Positions 11,673-20,112 of a stretch of 64,000 nt of DNA are shown here, piece by piece. How positions within the stretch are numbered: position 1 is the stretch's first letter; each line of letters starts with the position of its first letter. The notes beneath the pieces are model-generated. The model worked only from the letters and a program-made list of their open reading frames with translations, searched no databases and was not told the origin of the DNA. The position numbers were made by a program, and so were the translations under genes. This DNA is from an uncultured SAR86 cluster bacterium (GTDB lineage Bacteria; Pseudomonadota; Gammaproteobacteria; Magnimaribacterales; D2472), in NCBI GenBank assembly GCA_902612915.1, contig CACMFH010000002.1, forward strand, positions 1 through 64,000, written 5' to 3'.

Positions 11673-12019
11673 TGGTGGAGGCGGCGGGAATTGAACCCGC
11701 GTCCGTCAATCCTTCAGCCTAACTTCTACATGCATAGCTCATTCTATTATTTTTAACTTTTATCACCCGAAGAGCAGGGCATAAAAGCTAGCTTGATTAA
11801 GTTTTACCAAACTATATCCAAGCAATATAGCTTGGCTAGACTGTGTGTTTAGCCGATGCTTCGAACCACAGTCAATTCTTGCATCGGTTAGCATTAAGCT
11901 GCTAAAGCGTAGTTGTCGTTATTTGCAACTATTTTTTTTGTAGTATGTTTTACAAGAATTACTACAATCTTGGCATGCGCTTCGGAGTCCAGTAGAAACG
12001 TCGAACCCTATTCGCCCCC
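11673..12019 (-). ncRNA. ssrA: tmRNA (transfer-messenger RNA)
   Basis: This 347-nt RNA rescues stalled ribosomes with SmpB. On the minus strand the 5' end GGGGGCGAATAGGGTTCGAC forms the acceptor stem with the 3' end CGCCTCC-ACCA, giving seven pairs including one G-U. The T-arm GGGTTCAATTCCC and an encoded CCA are present. The mRNA-like part encodes the tag ANNDNYALAA followed by TAA. It fills most of the 454-nt gap between rpsT and smpB, the longest stretch without a protein gene, and is adjacent to smpB, its obligatory partner. It is a one-piece tmRNA. Confidence 0.97.
11894..11926 (-). other. tmRNA proteolysis tag reading frame
   Basis: The codons from the GCA resume codon to TAA read A-N-N-D-N-Y-A-L-A-A. 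The E. coli tag is ANDENYALAA, so the terminal ALAA degron recognised by ClpXP-type proteases is kept, with changes only at positions 3 and 4. Confidence 0.93.
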
Positions 12020-12031
12020 ATAAGGAAAAGC

Positions 12032-12037
12032 ATTATA
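12032..12037 (-). promoter_or_regulatory. -10 box of the tmRNA promoter
   Basis: A perfect TATAAT on the minus strand ends 12 nt before the mature tmRNA 5' end. This fits a short 5' precursor trimmed by RNase P. The -35 region (TCGAAT, 17 nt upstream) is a weak match. Confidence 0.55.
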
Positions 12038-12060
12038 CATGAATATTTTTTTTGATTCGA

Positions 12061-12531
12061 TTAGGAGAATTTTCTTGAATTTTTAAGAATTCTTCCTTGA
12101 TCTCTTTCCCAATCTCTTTTTTTGATATCCTCTCTTTGGTCTCTATGCTTTTTGCCTTTACCCATGGCAATATCACATTTAATTAAATTATCTTTCCAGT
12201 AAATTTTTGTTAAAACACATGTAAGTCCTTTCTCACCCTTCAATCTTTCTATCTTTTCAATTTCTTTTTTATGAAGTAAAAGTTTTCTTGATTTAGTCAA
12301 ATCTATATCTTCTTGTTTTAAAGATGCTGGACTATCAATTTTGACTCCAATAAGCCAAGCCTCACCTTTTTTGATATTTACATATGAATTTTTTACATCA
12401 ACCTTAGACTGTCTTAGCGATTTTACTTCCCAACCTTCTAAGACAATTCCAGCTTGAAAACTTTCATCTAATTTATAGTTTCTAGAAGCATTTTTATTCT
12501 TTACAATTAAAGAAGGTTTTTCTTTAGGCAT
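12061..12531 (-). CDS. smpB: SsrA-binding protein SmpB
   Basis: SmpB binds the tRNA-like part of tmRNA and delivers it to stalled ribosomes. The 156-residue protein shows NRKARRDY-like NKNASRNYKLD near the N-terminus and FQAGIVLEGWEVKSLR. The basic C-terminal tail (HRDQREDIKKRDWERDQ) enters the mRNA channel. The family length is ~160. The tmRNA gene lies 41 nt downstream on the same strand. smpB/ratA/bamE clustering is conserved in gammaproteobacteria, although here two membrane-protein genes separate smpB from ratA. Confidence 0.97.
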   Translation of the reverse strand: MPKEKPSLIVKNKNASRNYKLDESFQAGIVLEGWEVKSLRQSKVDVKNSYVNIKKGEAWLIGVKIDSPASLKQEDIDLTKSRKLLLHKKEIEKIERLKGEKGLTCVLTKIYWKDNLIKCDIAMGKGKKHRDQREDIKKRDWERDQGRILKNSRKFS

Positions 12532-12582
12532 ACTTTATTATGTATTCTAAAGAGCTAAGTGCAATAACTTTAAAGAAATAAA

Positions 12583-13044
12583 TTGAATATAACTAATATC
12601 AAATCTACCTATGGCTATGTTGGCTTTCTTCCATTTGCTTCATTTTCGCTTATACCGTGGATTATTGGTGGAGAGATCAGCAAGACCCTTATATATTTTC
12701 AATTAGGCTATGGTGCAATAATTATTACATTTTTAGGCGGCTTTGCTTGGGGATGGAGAGATGATCAAAAAAATCAAAAATTAAACTTATCTATAGGAAT
12801 TGGTTTTAGTTTATTGGGTTGTTTGATTCTACTTCTAACTTATTTAAAGCTAATTTTAATTTCTCTATTTTTGTCGATAATTAGCTTTTATTTATTTTTT
12901 GTGTTCGAGAGATCTACAGAAGATTTCAAAAAAAAGGATATTGATTATCAGAAATTCAGAAAAATTTTAACTTTACTAGTATGTATATCTTTTTTAATAT
13001 CAATTGGTTATTGGATTAATCCATACAGCAACCCTTATTTATAA
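12583..13044 (+). CDS. DUF3429 family integral membrane protein
   Basis: This 153-residue hydrophobic protein of unknown function probably has five membrane segments. The features that recall DUF3429 are YGYVGFLPFASF near the N-terminus and YGAIIITFLGGFAWGW at about residues 44-59. The start is TTG at 12583; no in-frame ATG lies near the family start and the Shine-Dalgarno is poor. A sodium-dependent transporter gene follows after 2 nt, so the two are probably co-transcribed. Family membership is recalled from motif shape, not from a search. Confidence 0.7.
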   Translation: MNITNIKSTYGYVGFLPFASFSLIPWIIGGEISKTLIYFQLGYGAIIITFLGGFAWGWRDDQKNQKLNLSIGIGFSLLGCLILLLTYLKLILISLFLSIISFYLFFVFERSTEDFKKKDIDYQKFRKILTLLVCISFLISIGYWINPYSNPYL

Positions 13045-13046
13045 TT

Positions 13047-14390
13047 ATGGAAAAAAAACTAAAATCTCATGGTGCCTGGATTGGAAAATGGACATTTATA
13101 CTTGCAGCTACAGGATCTGCTGTTGGCTTAGGAAACATCTGGGGATTTCCTTATAAAGCCGGAACTAATGGCGGTGGTGCCTTTGTACTAGTCTACTTAC
13201 TATGCATCGTCATGATAGGAGTCCCAATCATGATTAGTGAAATCATTATTGGAAGGAGGGCTGGCAATAGTCCAATCAATGCTATGAAAAGAACTGCAAT
13301 GCAATCAAACACTTCTCCACTATGGAAACTTGTTGGATGGAGTGGAATTACAGCAGGAGTATTAATACTTTCTTTTTACAGCGTTATTGCGGGCATTTGT
13401 TTAAATTATATTTTTATTGCTGCATTACCCTCCGATGCTTTAAGTTCATCAGATCAGTTCGGTGCCGTCATAGCGTCACCATATAATCTTTTATTTTGGC
13501 ATACAGTTTTTATGCTTTTAACTTTTTTGATTGTTTCTGCAGGTGTAAAAAATGGTATTGGAAGAATGGTAAAAATTTTAATGCCAATGTTAGGATTTTT
13601 ATTAATCTTTATGGTCATTTATGCAATGTTTAATGGAGCATTTATAAGGACATTGGAATTTTTATTTGCTCCAGACTTTTCAAATGTGACGGCTGAGACA
13701 TTTTTGAATGCAATGGGCCAAGCTTTTTTTAGCTTGAGCTTGGGAATGGGTTCAATTATGGCTTATGGCGCATACATGCCCAAAGATCAAAAAGTAGTTC
13801 CAACTTCTTTTACCGTAGCATCTTTAGATACCTTGGTAGCTATGTTAGCCGGTTTAGCAATATTTCCAATTATTTTTGCTTTCAATTTAGAACCAAATAG
13901 CGGACCAGGACTTGTTTTTGTATCAATGTTATCTGCATTTAACCAAATGCAATTTGGTCAAATAATTGGTGCTTTTTTCTTCATATTGTTGTCTATTGCA
14001 GCCTTAAGCTCTTCTATTTCATTGCTTGAGCCTGGTGTGGCTTACTTATCTGAAGAAGGCTTTTTATCAAGGAAATATTCTGCCTTAGCTATTTCTTTTT
14101 TCGCTTGGAGTTTAGGCATTGGAACCGCATTGAGTTTTAATGTTTTGTCTGAATTTAACCTCACTCCTGGCAGAAATTTTTTAGATTCAATGGATTTTAT
14201 TGCTAATCAAATTTTGCTTCCTCTAGGCGGAATGATGATTGCAATATTTGTTGGTTGGTTTATGAAAAAAGAACTCATTACTAATGAAGTAGGTTATGTT
14301 AATCAAATTATTTATAAGCTTTGGAGATTTTTTATAAAATTCATAGCTCCAATAAGTGTTGCTTCAATATTTATTTCACAGATCCTTTAG
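13047..14390 (+). CDS. Sodium-dependent transporter, NSS/SNF family
   Basis: A LeuT-fold secondary transporter of 447 residues that would import an amino acid or related substrate with Na+. The N-terminal motif is strong: TGSAVGLGNIWGFPYK followed by NGGGAFVLVYLL, the unwound TM1 and TM2 of the family. About eleven hydrophobic segments follow. The FSLSLGMGSIMAYGAYMP stretch (TM6 region) is also typical. The substrate cannot be read from sequence. ratA begins 1 nt after its stop, giving a compact DUF3429-transporter-ratA unit inserted between smpB and ratA. Confidence 0.93.
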   Translation: MEKKLKSHGAWIGKWTFILAATGSAVGLGNIWGFPYKAGTNGGGAFVLVYLLCIVMIGVPIMISEIIIGRRAGNSPINAMKRTAMQSNTSPLWKLVGWSGITAGVLILSFYSVIAGICLNYIFIAALPSDALSSSDQFGAVIASPYNLLFWHTVFMLLTFLIVSAGVKNGIGRMVKILMPMLGFLLIFMVIYAMFNGAFIRTLEFLFAPDFSNVTAETFLNAMGQAFFSLSLGMGSIMAYGAYMPKDQKVVPTSFTVASLDTLVAMLAGLAIFPIIFAFNLEPNSGPGLVFVSMLSAFNQMQFGQIIGAFFFILLSIAALSSSISLLEPGVAYLSEEGFLSRKYSALAISFFAWSLGIGTALSFNVLSEFNLTPGRNFLDSMDFIANQILLPLGGMMIAIFVGWFMKKELITNEVGYVNQIIYKLWRFFIKFIAPISVASIFISQIL

Positions 14391-14391
14391 A

Positions 14392-14817
14392 GTGCCCCGT
14401 AAGATTCATTTTTTAAAGTCAGTGACTGAAGACTTTTCAAAAGTTTACGATCAAATAGCAAATTTTGAAAACTATTCTTCATATATACCTGGCTGTTCAA
14501 AGTCAGAGCTTATAGAAAAAAATGATCAATTTGAGATTGGCAAATTGGAATTTAGTTTTTTGCTCAGGGATTATGAAATTAGATCAAAGAACATTTTGCT
14601 AGAAAATAAAATCAAAATTGAACAAATTGATGGTCCTTTTAATTCCTTTAAAGGAGAGTGGAATATTTCTAAAAAAGATAACTATGAAACTCTGATTGAA
14701 TTCAGTGCAGAATTTGAACTTCCTATATTGTTGAATAATTTGCTCTCTGAGAAGGCAATTGACAGTTTTTGTGAAATTTTATTAGAAGCCTTTTTGAATA
14801 GGCTCTCAAAGGTTTAA
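14392..14817 (+). CDS. ratA: RatA/Coq10-like START-domain protein
   Basis: A 141-residue START/polyketide-cyclase-like protein. Homologues are called RatA (reported to interfere with 70S formation) or Coq10 (ubiquinone binding); which applies here is unknown. Family features are MPRKIHFLKSVTEDFSKVYDQI at the start in slightly divergent form and YSSYIPGCSKSELIE. The GTG at 14392 is preferred to the upstream in-frame ATG at 14356, which lies inside the transporter gene and adds 12 residues foreign to the family. Next to bamE and near smpB, as in E. coli. The genes ratA and bamE abut tail to tail with no gap. Confidence 0.88.
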   Translation: MPRKIHFLKSVTEDFSKVYDQIANFENYSSYIPGCSKSELIEKNDQFEIGKLEFSFLLRDYEIRSKNILLENKIKIEQIDGPFNSFKGEWNISKKDNYETLIEFSAEFELPILLNNLLSEKAIDSFCEILLEAFLNRLSKV

Positions 14818-15162
14818 TTATTCAGATAGATCTTCTATAGTCCAATTATCTACAAGACCATCAATGTTAAAGTTTATAGATAATTTCATTTCATCTAAAA
14901 GCTCATCACCCACTTGAATCGAGTAATAATAATCCCACCTATTTGAATGAAATGGATCTTTAATTAAAGCAGTTCCAAATATGAACTGAACTTGCTCTTT
15001 AGTTAAACCTTCACTCAATTTGGACATATCATCTTCATCAAAAATATTTCCTTGTAAAATAGGGACCTTGTAAGGCGTTAATGATGAACAAGATGCAATT
15101 ATCAATACTAAAAAGTAGGCAAAAAACTTATTTAAAAAATTTTTAATCAATATACTTTTCAT
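14818..15162 (-). CDS. bamE: Outer membrane assembly lipoprotein BamE
   Basis: BamE is a small lipoprotein of the beta-barrel assembly complex and works with BamA, encoded at 26999. The 114-residue precursor has a hydrophobic signal ending in a lipobox (LIIASC), with lipidated Cys25. The domain YKVPILQGNIFDEDDM...LTKEQVQFIFGT...DPFHSNRWDYYY is the SmpA/OmlA fold. It is divergent from fur with 88 bp between, as in Pseudomonas (fur/omlA). Confidence 0.95.
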   Translation of the reverse strand: MKSILIKNFLNKFFAYFLVLIIASCSSLTPYKVPILQGNIFDEDDMSKLSEGLTKEQVQFIFGTALIKDPFHSNRWDYYYSIQVGDELLDEMKLSINFNIDGLVDNWTIEDLSE

Positions 15163-15194
15163 AACAGAATTTGATTATACTTCCCTTATATTAT

Positions 15195-15211
15195 CTCTTG
15201 TAGTGCAAGAG
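15195..15211. repeat. Inverted repeat in the bamE/fur divergent gap
   Basis: CTCTTG and CAAGAG, 6 bp arms around a 5-nt loop, lie in the middle of the 88-bp gap between the divergent bamE and fur starts. It does not resemble a Fur box. It may be a small operator or chance; nothing further is visible. Confidence 0.4.
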
Positions 15212-15250
15212 CATAATATAATTTTGAAAACTGTACTATACTAAAGTTAA

Positions 15251-15661
15251 ATGAACCAAACAAAAGAACTGAAAAAAGCAGGTCTCAAGGCTACATTGCC
15301 TAGAATAAAAATTATGGAAGTCTTAGAATCTACTGCTATTCAAGAAGAAGCACATTTTAGTGCTGAAGATATATATAAAGAACTTCTAAACAGAGGTGAA
15401 AATATTGGTCTTGCTTCTGTATACAGAGTACTTACTCAGTTCGAAACTGCTGGAATAGTTAAAAAACATCACTTTGAAGGCAGTCATGCTGTTTATGAAG
15501 TAGTAGAAGAAAATCATGAGCATATGGTTGATGTAGAATCTGGGAAGGTTTTAGAGTTTCAGGATAATGAATTAATTGAAAGGTTAAACTCTATTGCTAA
15601 AGATGCTGGATATCAATTAGTTGATCATAATCTCGTGCTTCACGTTAAAAAATTAGATTAG
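15251..15661 (+). CDS. fur: Ferric uptake regulator, cysteine-free Fur
   Basis: Fur is the iron-responsive repressor. The 136-residue protein has the winged-helix DNA-binding part (LKATLPRIKIMEVLES, IGLASVYRVLTQFETAGIV) and the metal-binding dimerisation part with EENHEHMVDVESGKVLEF. The protein has no cysteine: the CxxC that binds structural zinc in E. coli Fur (LICLDC) reads MVDVES, and the His/Cys-rich C-terminal tail is absent. The sensory His/Glu ligands around HEH are kept. The form resembles alphaproteobacterial Fur/Mur, so the metal specificity is not certain. No Shine-Dalgarno is evident before the ATG. Confidence 0.93.
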   Translation: MNQTKELKKAGLKATLPRIKIMEVLESTAIQEEAHFSAEDIYKELLNRGENIGLASVYRVLTQFETAGIVKKHHFEGSHAVYEVVEENHEHMVDVESGKVLEFQDNELIERLNSIAKDAGYQLVDHNLVLHVKKLD

Positions 15662-15670
15662 CTAAAACCC

Positions 15671-15698
15671 CTTGAACTGATAATTAATATCCCAATAT
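15671..15698 (+). promoter_or_regulatory. Sigma-32 (heat-shock) promoter for grpE-dnaK-dnaJ
   Basis: CTTGAA (15671-15676), a 14-nt spacer and CCCAATAT (15691-15698) match the RpoH consensus (CTTGAA, 13-15 nt, CCCCATnT). The site lies in the 58-bp gap between fur and grpE. Its position ahead of the chaperone operon makes RpoH control very likely. Confidence 0.8.
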
Positions 15699-15719
15699 AT
15701 GATGGTATAGGGATATTTT

Positions 15720-16289
15720 ATGAGTGAAAAAGATAAATCTGTTGAAGAAAATTCTCTTGATGAAGAGCTTTCATTAAATGGATCTGGGAAAGATTCTGAT
15801 GTAAGTGATGATTCTCATGATGAAGTTGAAAACGTTGGTACACCAACATATGAGGAGCTTGTTGATAAAAAAGAGGAGCTCGAAGGATTATTACTTCGTG
15901 CTAATGCTGACCTTGATAATGCTTTAAAAAGAACATTAACAGAAGTTGAAAAAGCTCATAAATATGGAACTGAGAGACTGCTCATGGAGCTTTTGCCCAT
16001 AATAGATAACTTAGAGAATGCATTAAATAATTTGTCTGAGAATTCTTCAAAAGAGGACAAAGAAGGTATTGAATTAACTTTAAAATCTTTTGAGTCAACT
16101 CTTGATAAATTCGGAATGGTACCTATCTATCCGGATAATGAGGAATTTAATCCAGAAAAACATGAGGCTGTTTCAATGGAGAAAGATAAAGAAAAGAAAG
16201 ACGGCTTTGTTGGAAATATTTTTCAAAGGGGCTGGGAACTGCACTCAAGGGTCTTAAGACCGGCAAGAGTGACTGTGATTAAAAATTAG
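15720..16289 (+). CDS. grpE: Nucleotide exchange factor GrpE
   Basis: GrpE releases ADP from DnaK. The 189-residue protein has an acidic, low-complexity N-terminus to about residue 40 and a long coiled coil with [15 protein letters not shown]. The C-terminal beta domain follows ([27 protein letters not shown]). It heads the heat-shock operon, with dnaK 10 nt downstream. recN, often found between fur and grpE in Pseudomonas relatives, is absent here. Confidence 0.96.
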   Translation: MSEKDKSVEENSLDEELSLNGSGKDSDVSDDSHDEVENVGTPTYEELVDKKEELEGLLLRANADLDNALKRTLTEVEKAHKYGTERLLMELLPIIDNLENALNNLSENSSKEDKEGIELTLKSFESTLDKFGMVPIYPDNEEFNPEKHEAVSMEKDKEKKDGFVGNIFQRGWELHSRVLRPARVTVIKN

Positions 16290-16299
16290 AGGAAAAAGT

Positions 16300-18216
16300 A
16301 TGTCAAAAATTATAGGAATTGATTTAGGAACAACGAACAGCTGTGTTGCTGTTGTTGAAGGCCAACAACAAAAAGTTATTGAAAATGCTGAGGGTGCAAG
16401 AACAACACCGTCTGTGATTGCATATACAGATAACGATGAAGTTCTTGTTGGACTGCCAGCTAAAAGACAAGCTGTTACCAATCCTGAAAACACCTTGTAT
16501 GCAATTAAAAGATTAATAGGTAGGACATTCGATGATGAAGTTGTTAGTAAAGATGCTGACATGGTTCCCTATAAAATTGTTAAAGCAGATAATGGTGATG
16601 CTTGGGTTGAAGCATCAAAAAAACAATTAGCCCCACCACAGGTTGCTGCAGAAGTTCTTAAAAAGATGAAGAAAACTGCTGAAGATTATCTTGGACATGA
16701 AGTAAAAGAAGCAGTAATTACTGTACCAGCTTATTTTAATGATTCACAAAGACAAGCAACGAAAGATGCAGGAAAAATTGCAGGCTTGGATGTTAAGAGA
16801 ATTATAAATGAACCAACTGCAGCAGCACTTGCATATGGTCTTGATAAAGGCAAGGGAGATTCAACGGTAGCAGTATACGATCTTGGAGGAGGAACTTTTG
16901 ATATATCTATTATTGAAATATCTGATGTTGATGGAGAACATCAATTTGAAGTTTTATCTACAAATGGAGATACTTTCCTAGGCGGTGAGGATTTCGATCT
17001 AAGATTGATTGATTATTTTGTTGATAAATTTAAAGAGGAATCCGGATTTGATTTGAAAAGTGATCCTCTTGCGCTACAAAGACTAAAAGAAGCTGCTGAA
17101 AAGGCAAAAATTGAGCTATCTTCATCTGAACAAACAGAAGTTAATTTGCCATATATAACTGCTGATAGTTCTGGGCCAAAACATTTTGTTCACAAGATTA
17201 CTAGAGCTAAATTAGAGTCTCTTGTTGAGGATTTGGTTGATAAAAGCCTTGAGCCACTTAAACTTGCACTTAAGGATGCAAAAATATCTAAGGGAGACAT
17301 AAATGAGATTTTGCTCGTTGGTGGACAAACAAGGATGCCACTTGTTCAAAAGAAAGTTGCAGATTTTTTCGGTAAAGATCCAAGAAAAGATTTAAATCCT
17401 GATGAAGCAGTAGCTGTTGGCGCTGCTATTCAAGGTTCAGTTTTATCTGGAGATACTACTGATGTATTACTTTTAGATGTTACTCCATTAACACTTGGTA
17501 TTGAGACTCTAGGTGGAGTAGCTACCCCACTTATTGAAAAAAATACTACTATTCCAACTCAAAAATCTCAGGTATTTTCGACAGCCGAAGATAATCAAAC
17601 CGCTGTTACAGTTCATGTTATTCAAGGAGAGAGAACTCAGGCTGCTCAGAATAAATCTTTAGGCCAATTTAATTTGACTGATATACCTGCCGCGGCAAGA
17701 GGAGTTCCACAAATCGAAGTATCATTTGATCTTGATGCAAATGGAATTTTGAATGTTTCAGCAAAAGATAAGAATACTGGTAAAGAACAATCAATTGTTA
17801 TTAAAGCATCTAGCGGATTATCAGACGAAGATATTGAAAAGATGGTAAAAGATGCTGAGGCGAATGCTGAAGATGATAAGAAATTTGAAGAACTAGTAAA
17901 AACTAAAAATAATGCCGATATGTTGGTTCATGCCACAAGAAAAACTGTTGAGGAATCAGAAGATAAACTTGAAGACGAAGAAAAGAATCAAGTAGAAGAG
18001 GCGCTCAAAGGATTAGAGGAAGCAATATCATCTGAAGATATAGAAACAATTGAGTCTGCAACAAAAAATCTAAATGATGTTCTAACACCACTAACTCAAA
18101 AACTATATAAACAGGAAAGCGCAGAAGGACAATCTGATACTAATACAGATGAAGACGGTTCTTCTGAAAATACTGTTGATGCTGAATTTGAGGAAGTAAA
18201 AGAAGAAGAAAAGTAA
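16300..18216 (+). CDS. dnaK: Chaperone DnaK (Hsp70)
   Basis: The ATP-driven Hsp70 chaperone, 638 residues, the same length as E. coli DnaK. Signatures are [14 protein letters not shown] at the N-terminus, [12 protein letters not shown], and [14 protein letters not shown]. The substrate-binding domain then follows, with an acidic C-terminal tail ending EEVKEEEK, similar to the EEVK-type end of proteobacterial DnaK. A GAGGAAAA ribosome-binding region precedes the ATG. Confidence 0.99.
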   Translation: MSKIIGIDLGTTNSCVAVVEGQQQKVIENAEGARTTPSVIAYTDNDEVLVGLPAKRQAVTNPENTLYAIKRLIGRTFDDEVVSKDADMVPYKIVKADNGDAWVEASKKQLAPPQVAAEVLKKMKKTAEDYLGHEVKEAVITVPAYFNDSQRQATKDAGKIAGLDVKRIINEPTAAALAYGLDKGKGDSTVAVYDLGGGTFDISIIEISDVDGEHQFEVLSTNGDTFLGGEDFDLRLIDYFVDKFKEESGFDLKSDPLALQRLKEAAEKAKIELSSSEQTEVNLPYITADSSGPKHFVHKITRAKLESLVEDLVDKSLEPLKLALKDAKISKGDINEILLVGGQTRMPLVQKKVADFFGKDPRKDLNPDEAVAVGAAIQGSVLSGDTTDVLLLDVTPLTLGIETLGGVATPLIEKNTTIPTQKSQVFSTAEDNQTAVTVHVIQGERTQAAQNKSLGQFNLTDIPAAARGVPQIEVSFDLDANGILNVSAKDKNTGKEQSIVIKASSGLSDEDIEKMVKDAEANAEDDKKFEELVKTKNNADMLVHATRKTVEESEDKLEDEEKNQVEEALKGLEEAISSEDIETIESATKNLNDVLTPLTQKLYKQESAEGQSDTNTDEDGSSENTVDAEFEEVKEEEK

Positions 18217-18225
18217 AGATTTATC

Positions 18226-19332
18226 ATGTCAAAGAGAGACTACTATGAAACTCTTGAAGTCTCTCGTGATGCTTCATCAAATGAATTAAAAAAAGCCTTC
18301 AAAAAGAAGGCAATGAAATATCACCCAGATAGAAATCCAGATAATCCAGAAGCAGCAGAAAAATTTAAAGAAGCTGCTGAAGCTTATGACGTACTATCAG
18401 ATTCTCAAAAAAAATCTGCCTATGATCAATTTGGCCACTCTGGTGTGGAAGGCATGGGTGGAGGAGGACCAAACTTTAATGATATAAACATCAATGATAT
18501 TTTTGGTGATATTTTTGGAGATGTATTTGGCACTAGATCACAATCTAGAAGACAAAGAAGAGGATCAGATCTTCAATATAATCTTGATCTAACACTTAAA
18601 GATGCTGTTCTTGGCGTACAGAAAAAAATAAAAATACCTTCTCATAGAGAGTGTCCAGATTGCCATGGAAGTGGAGCAGCAAAGGGGACTAGTCCGGTAA
18701 CATGCATGAAGTGCAATGGAACTGGTCAAGTAAGGATGCAACAAAGTTTCTTTTCTGTTCAACAAACTTGCTCTGTCTGCTCAGGGACAGGACAAGTTAT
18801 AAAAGATAAGTGTAGAACTTGTAATGGCGTTGGCGCGATTAAAGAAAATAAGACTTTATCAGTAAATATTCCTTCAGGAGTAGATAATGGTGACAAGGTA
18901 AGATTATCTGGTGAAGGCGAGTGGGCTAAAGGAGGACAATCAGGAGATCTTTATGTTGCCATTAGAGTTATCGATGATCCAATTTTTGAAAGAGATGGAA
19001 GGCATTTGTATATAGAAGCACCAATACCTTTTGAAATATCTGTAACCGGGGGCTCTATTAAGATACCAACATTAGAGAAATCAATCTCATTAAAAATTCC
19101 AGCAAACACTCAAACAGGAAAAGTTTTTAGAATTAAAGGAAAGGGAGCCTCAGTGGTTAGAGATAGAAGAAGAGGTGATATATTATGTAGAGTTGTTGTT
19201 GAGACGCCTTCAAACTTGAATAAAGATCAAATGAAGCTTTTAAATCAGCTAAGCGCATCCTTAGATAAATCAAAGAACTATCCAGGTACAGATACCTTCT
19301 TGAAAGCGATTTCTAAGATCAAAAATGATTGA
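18226..19332 (+). CDS. dnaJ: Chaperone DnaJ (Hsp40)
   Basis: DnaJ delivers clients to DnaK and stimulates its ATPase. The 368-residue protein has a J domain with HPD at residues 33-35 and a Gly/Phe-rich linker ([11 protein letters not shown]). Four CxxCxGxG zinc repeats follow ([32 protein letters not shown]), then the substrate-binding C-terminal domains. The last codons overlap the dapB start by 8 nt. Confidence 0.98.
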   Translation: MSKRDYYETLEVSRDASSNELKKAFKKKAMKYHPDRNPDNPEAAEKFKEAAEAYDVLSDSQKKSAYDQFGHSGVEGMGGGGPNFNDININDIFGDIFGDVFGTRSQSRRQRRGSDLQYNLDLTLKDAVLGVQKKIKIPSHRECPDCHGSGAAKGTSPVTCMKCNGTGQVRMQQSFFSVQQTCSVCSGTGQVIKDKCRTCNGVGAIKENKTLSVNIPSGVDNGDKVRLSGEGEWAKGGQSGDLYVAIRVIDDPIFERDGRHLYIEAPIPFEISVTGGSIKIPTLEKSISLKIPANTQTGKVFRIKGKGASVVRDRRRGDILCRVVVETPSNLNKDQMKLLNQLSASLDKSKNYPGTDTFLKAISKIKND

Positions 19333-19975
19333 ATTATATATAAATGGCAGTTCTGGAAGGATGGGCACAACTATAAATGATTTAGTTAATGCAAATGATG
19401 AATTTAACGTTACTGACAATTTAACCTCTGCAGATGTAGTTATAGACTTTTCTCATCCCTCATCCACTGAGAAAATTATTAATAGTTGTTTAAAACATAA
19501 TATTCCAATGGTCATTGGAACTACAGGGTTAAATAAAGATGTATTGGAGAATGTAGATATTGCTTCAAAAACATTGCCCATAGTTCTCGCGGCAAATATG
19601 AGTATCGGTGTTTATCAATTAAAAGATTCTTTAAAAAACTTTATAAAAAAAAATAAAAACAGAGTTAATTGTTCTATTGAAGAAACTCATCATTTAAAGA
19701 AGCTAGATAAGCCATCAGGTACTGCAATTGAAATTGAAAATTTAATTAAAGATGAAGATACACTCAATCTAATTAGCTTATCTAAAACTGTTTCTCATAG
19801 AAAAGACGATATAAGTGGGATACATAAAGTTATCTTTACAGATAATAATGTTACATACACTTTTACGCATAAGGCAATCTCTAGGGATATTTTTGGGAAT
19901 GGAGCTCTATATTGTGCTAAAAAAGTAATTAAGCTTCAACCGGATTTATATACTTTTGAAAGGATTATTAATTAG
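19325..19975 (+). CDS. dapB: 4-hydroxy-tetrahydrodipicolinate reductase, short form
   Basis: DapB reduces 4-hydroxy-tetrahydrodipicolinate in the diaminopimelate/lysine pathway; dapD and dapE lie further right. The nucleotide motif GSSGRMG and the active-site stretch [16 protein letters not shown] (His/His and Lys) are intact. At 216 residues it is much shorter than the usual ~270. Only about 26 residues separate GSSGRMG from VVIDFSHPS, so most of the N-terminal cofactor-domain strand/helix region is missing, and the C-terminal domain is also trimmed. The order dnaJ-dapB is the Pseudomonas arrangement. It looks intact rather than decayed, since the frame is open and the key residues are conserved. 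Confidence 0.93.
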   Translation: MIELYINGSSGRMGTTINDLVNANDEFNVTDNLTSADVVIDFSHPSSTEKIINSCLKHNIPMVIGTTGLNKDVLENVDIASKTLPIVLAANMSIGVYQLKDSLKNFIKKNKNRVNCSIEETHHLKKLDKPSGTAIEIENLIKDEDTLNLISLSKTVSHRKDDISGIHKVIFTDNNVTYTFTHKAISRDIFGNGALYCAKKVIKLQPDLYTFERIIN

Positions 19976-20015
19976 ATCAAAGCTTTAAATATTAATAATT
20001 TTTCTATAGAATACA

Positions 20016-20106
20016 CAAACTTTAACCACGAAGATTCTGTTTTTTGTAAAGTGGGGTGCTTTTAAAGTTTGCTTTACTATGAATTGGAGAATAACCCCAA
20101 AGGAGA
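20016..20106 (+). promoter_or_regulatory. rpsB leader, likely S2 autoregulatory RNA element
   Basis: Upstream of rpsB, CAAACTTTAA (20016-20025) pairs perfectly with TTAAAGTTTG (20062-20071). Inside that stem CCAC (20026-20029) can pair with GTGG (20051-20054). GGGGT (20053-20057) can instead pair with ACCCC (20094-20098) immediately before the AAAGGAG ribosome-binding site. The alternative pairings resemble the pseudoknot-type leader through which S2 controls rpsB-tsf in gammaproteobacteria. The pairings are read directly; the regulatory role is inferred from family knowledge. Confidence 0.65.
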
Positions 20107-20112
20107 TAAAAA

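Noticed and set aside
14356-14391. An upstream start for ratA
   Set aside because: The extra 12 residues overlap the transporter gene and do not fit the family; GTG at 14392 gives the usual MPxI-type start.
15163-15250. A Fur box in the bamE/fur gap
   Set aside because: The AT-rich stretch and the CTCTTG/CAAGAG repeat do not match GATAATGATAATCATTATC-type half-sites.
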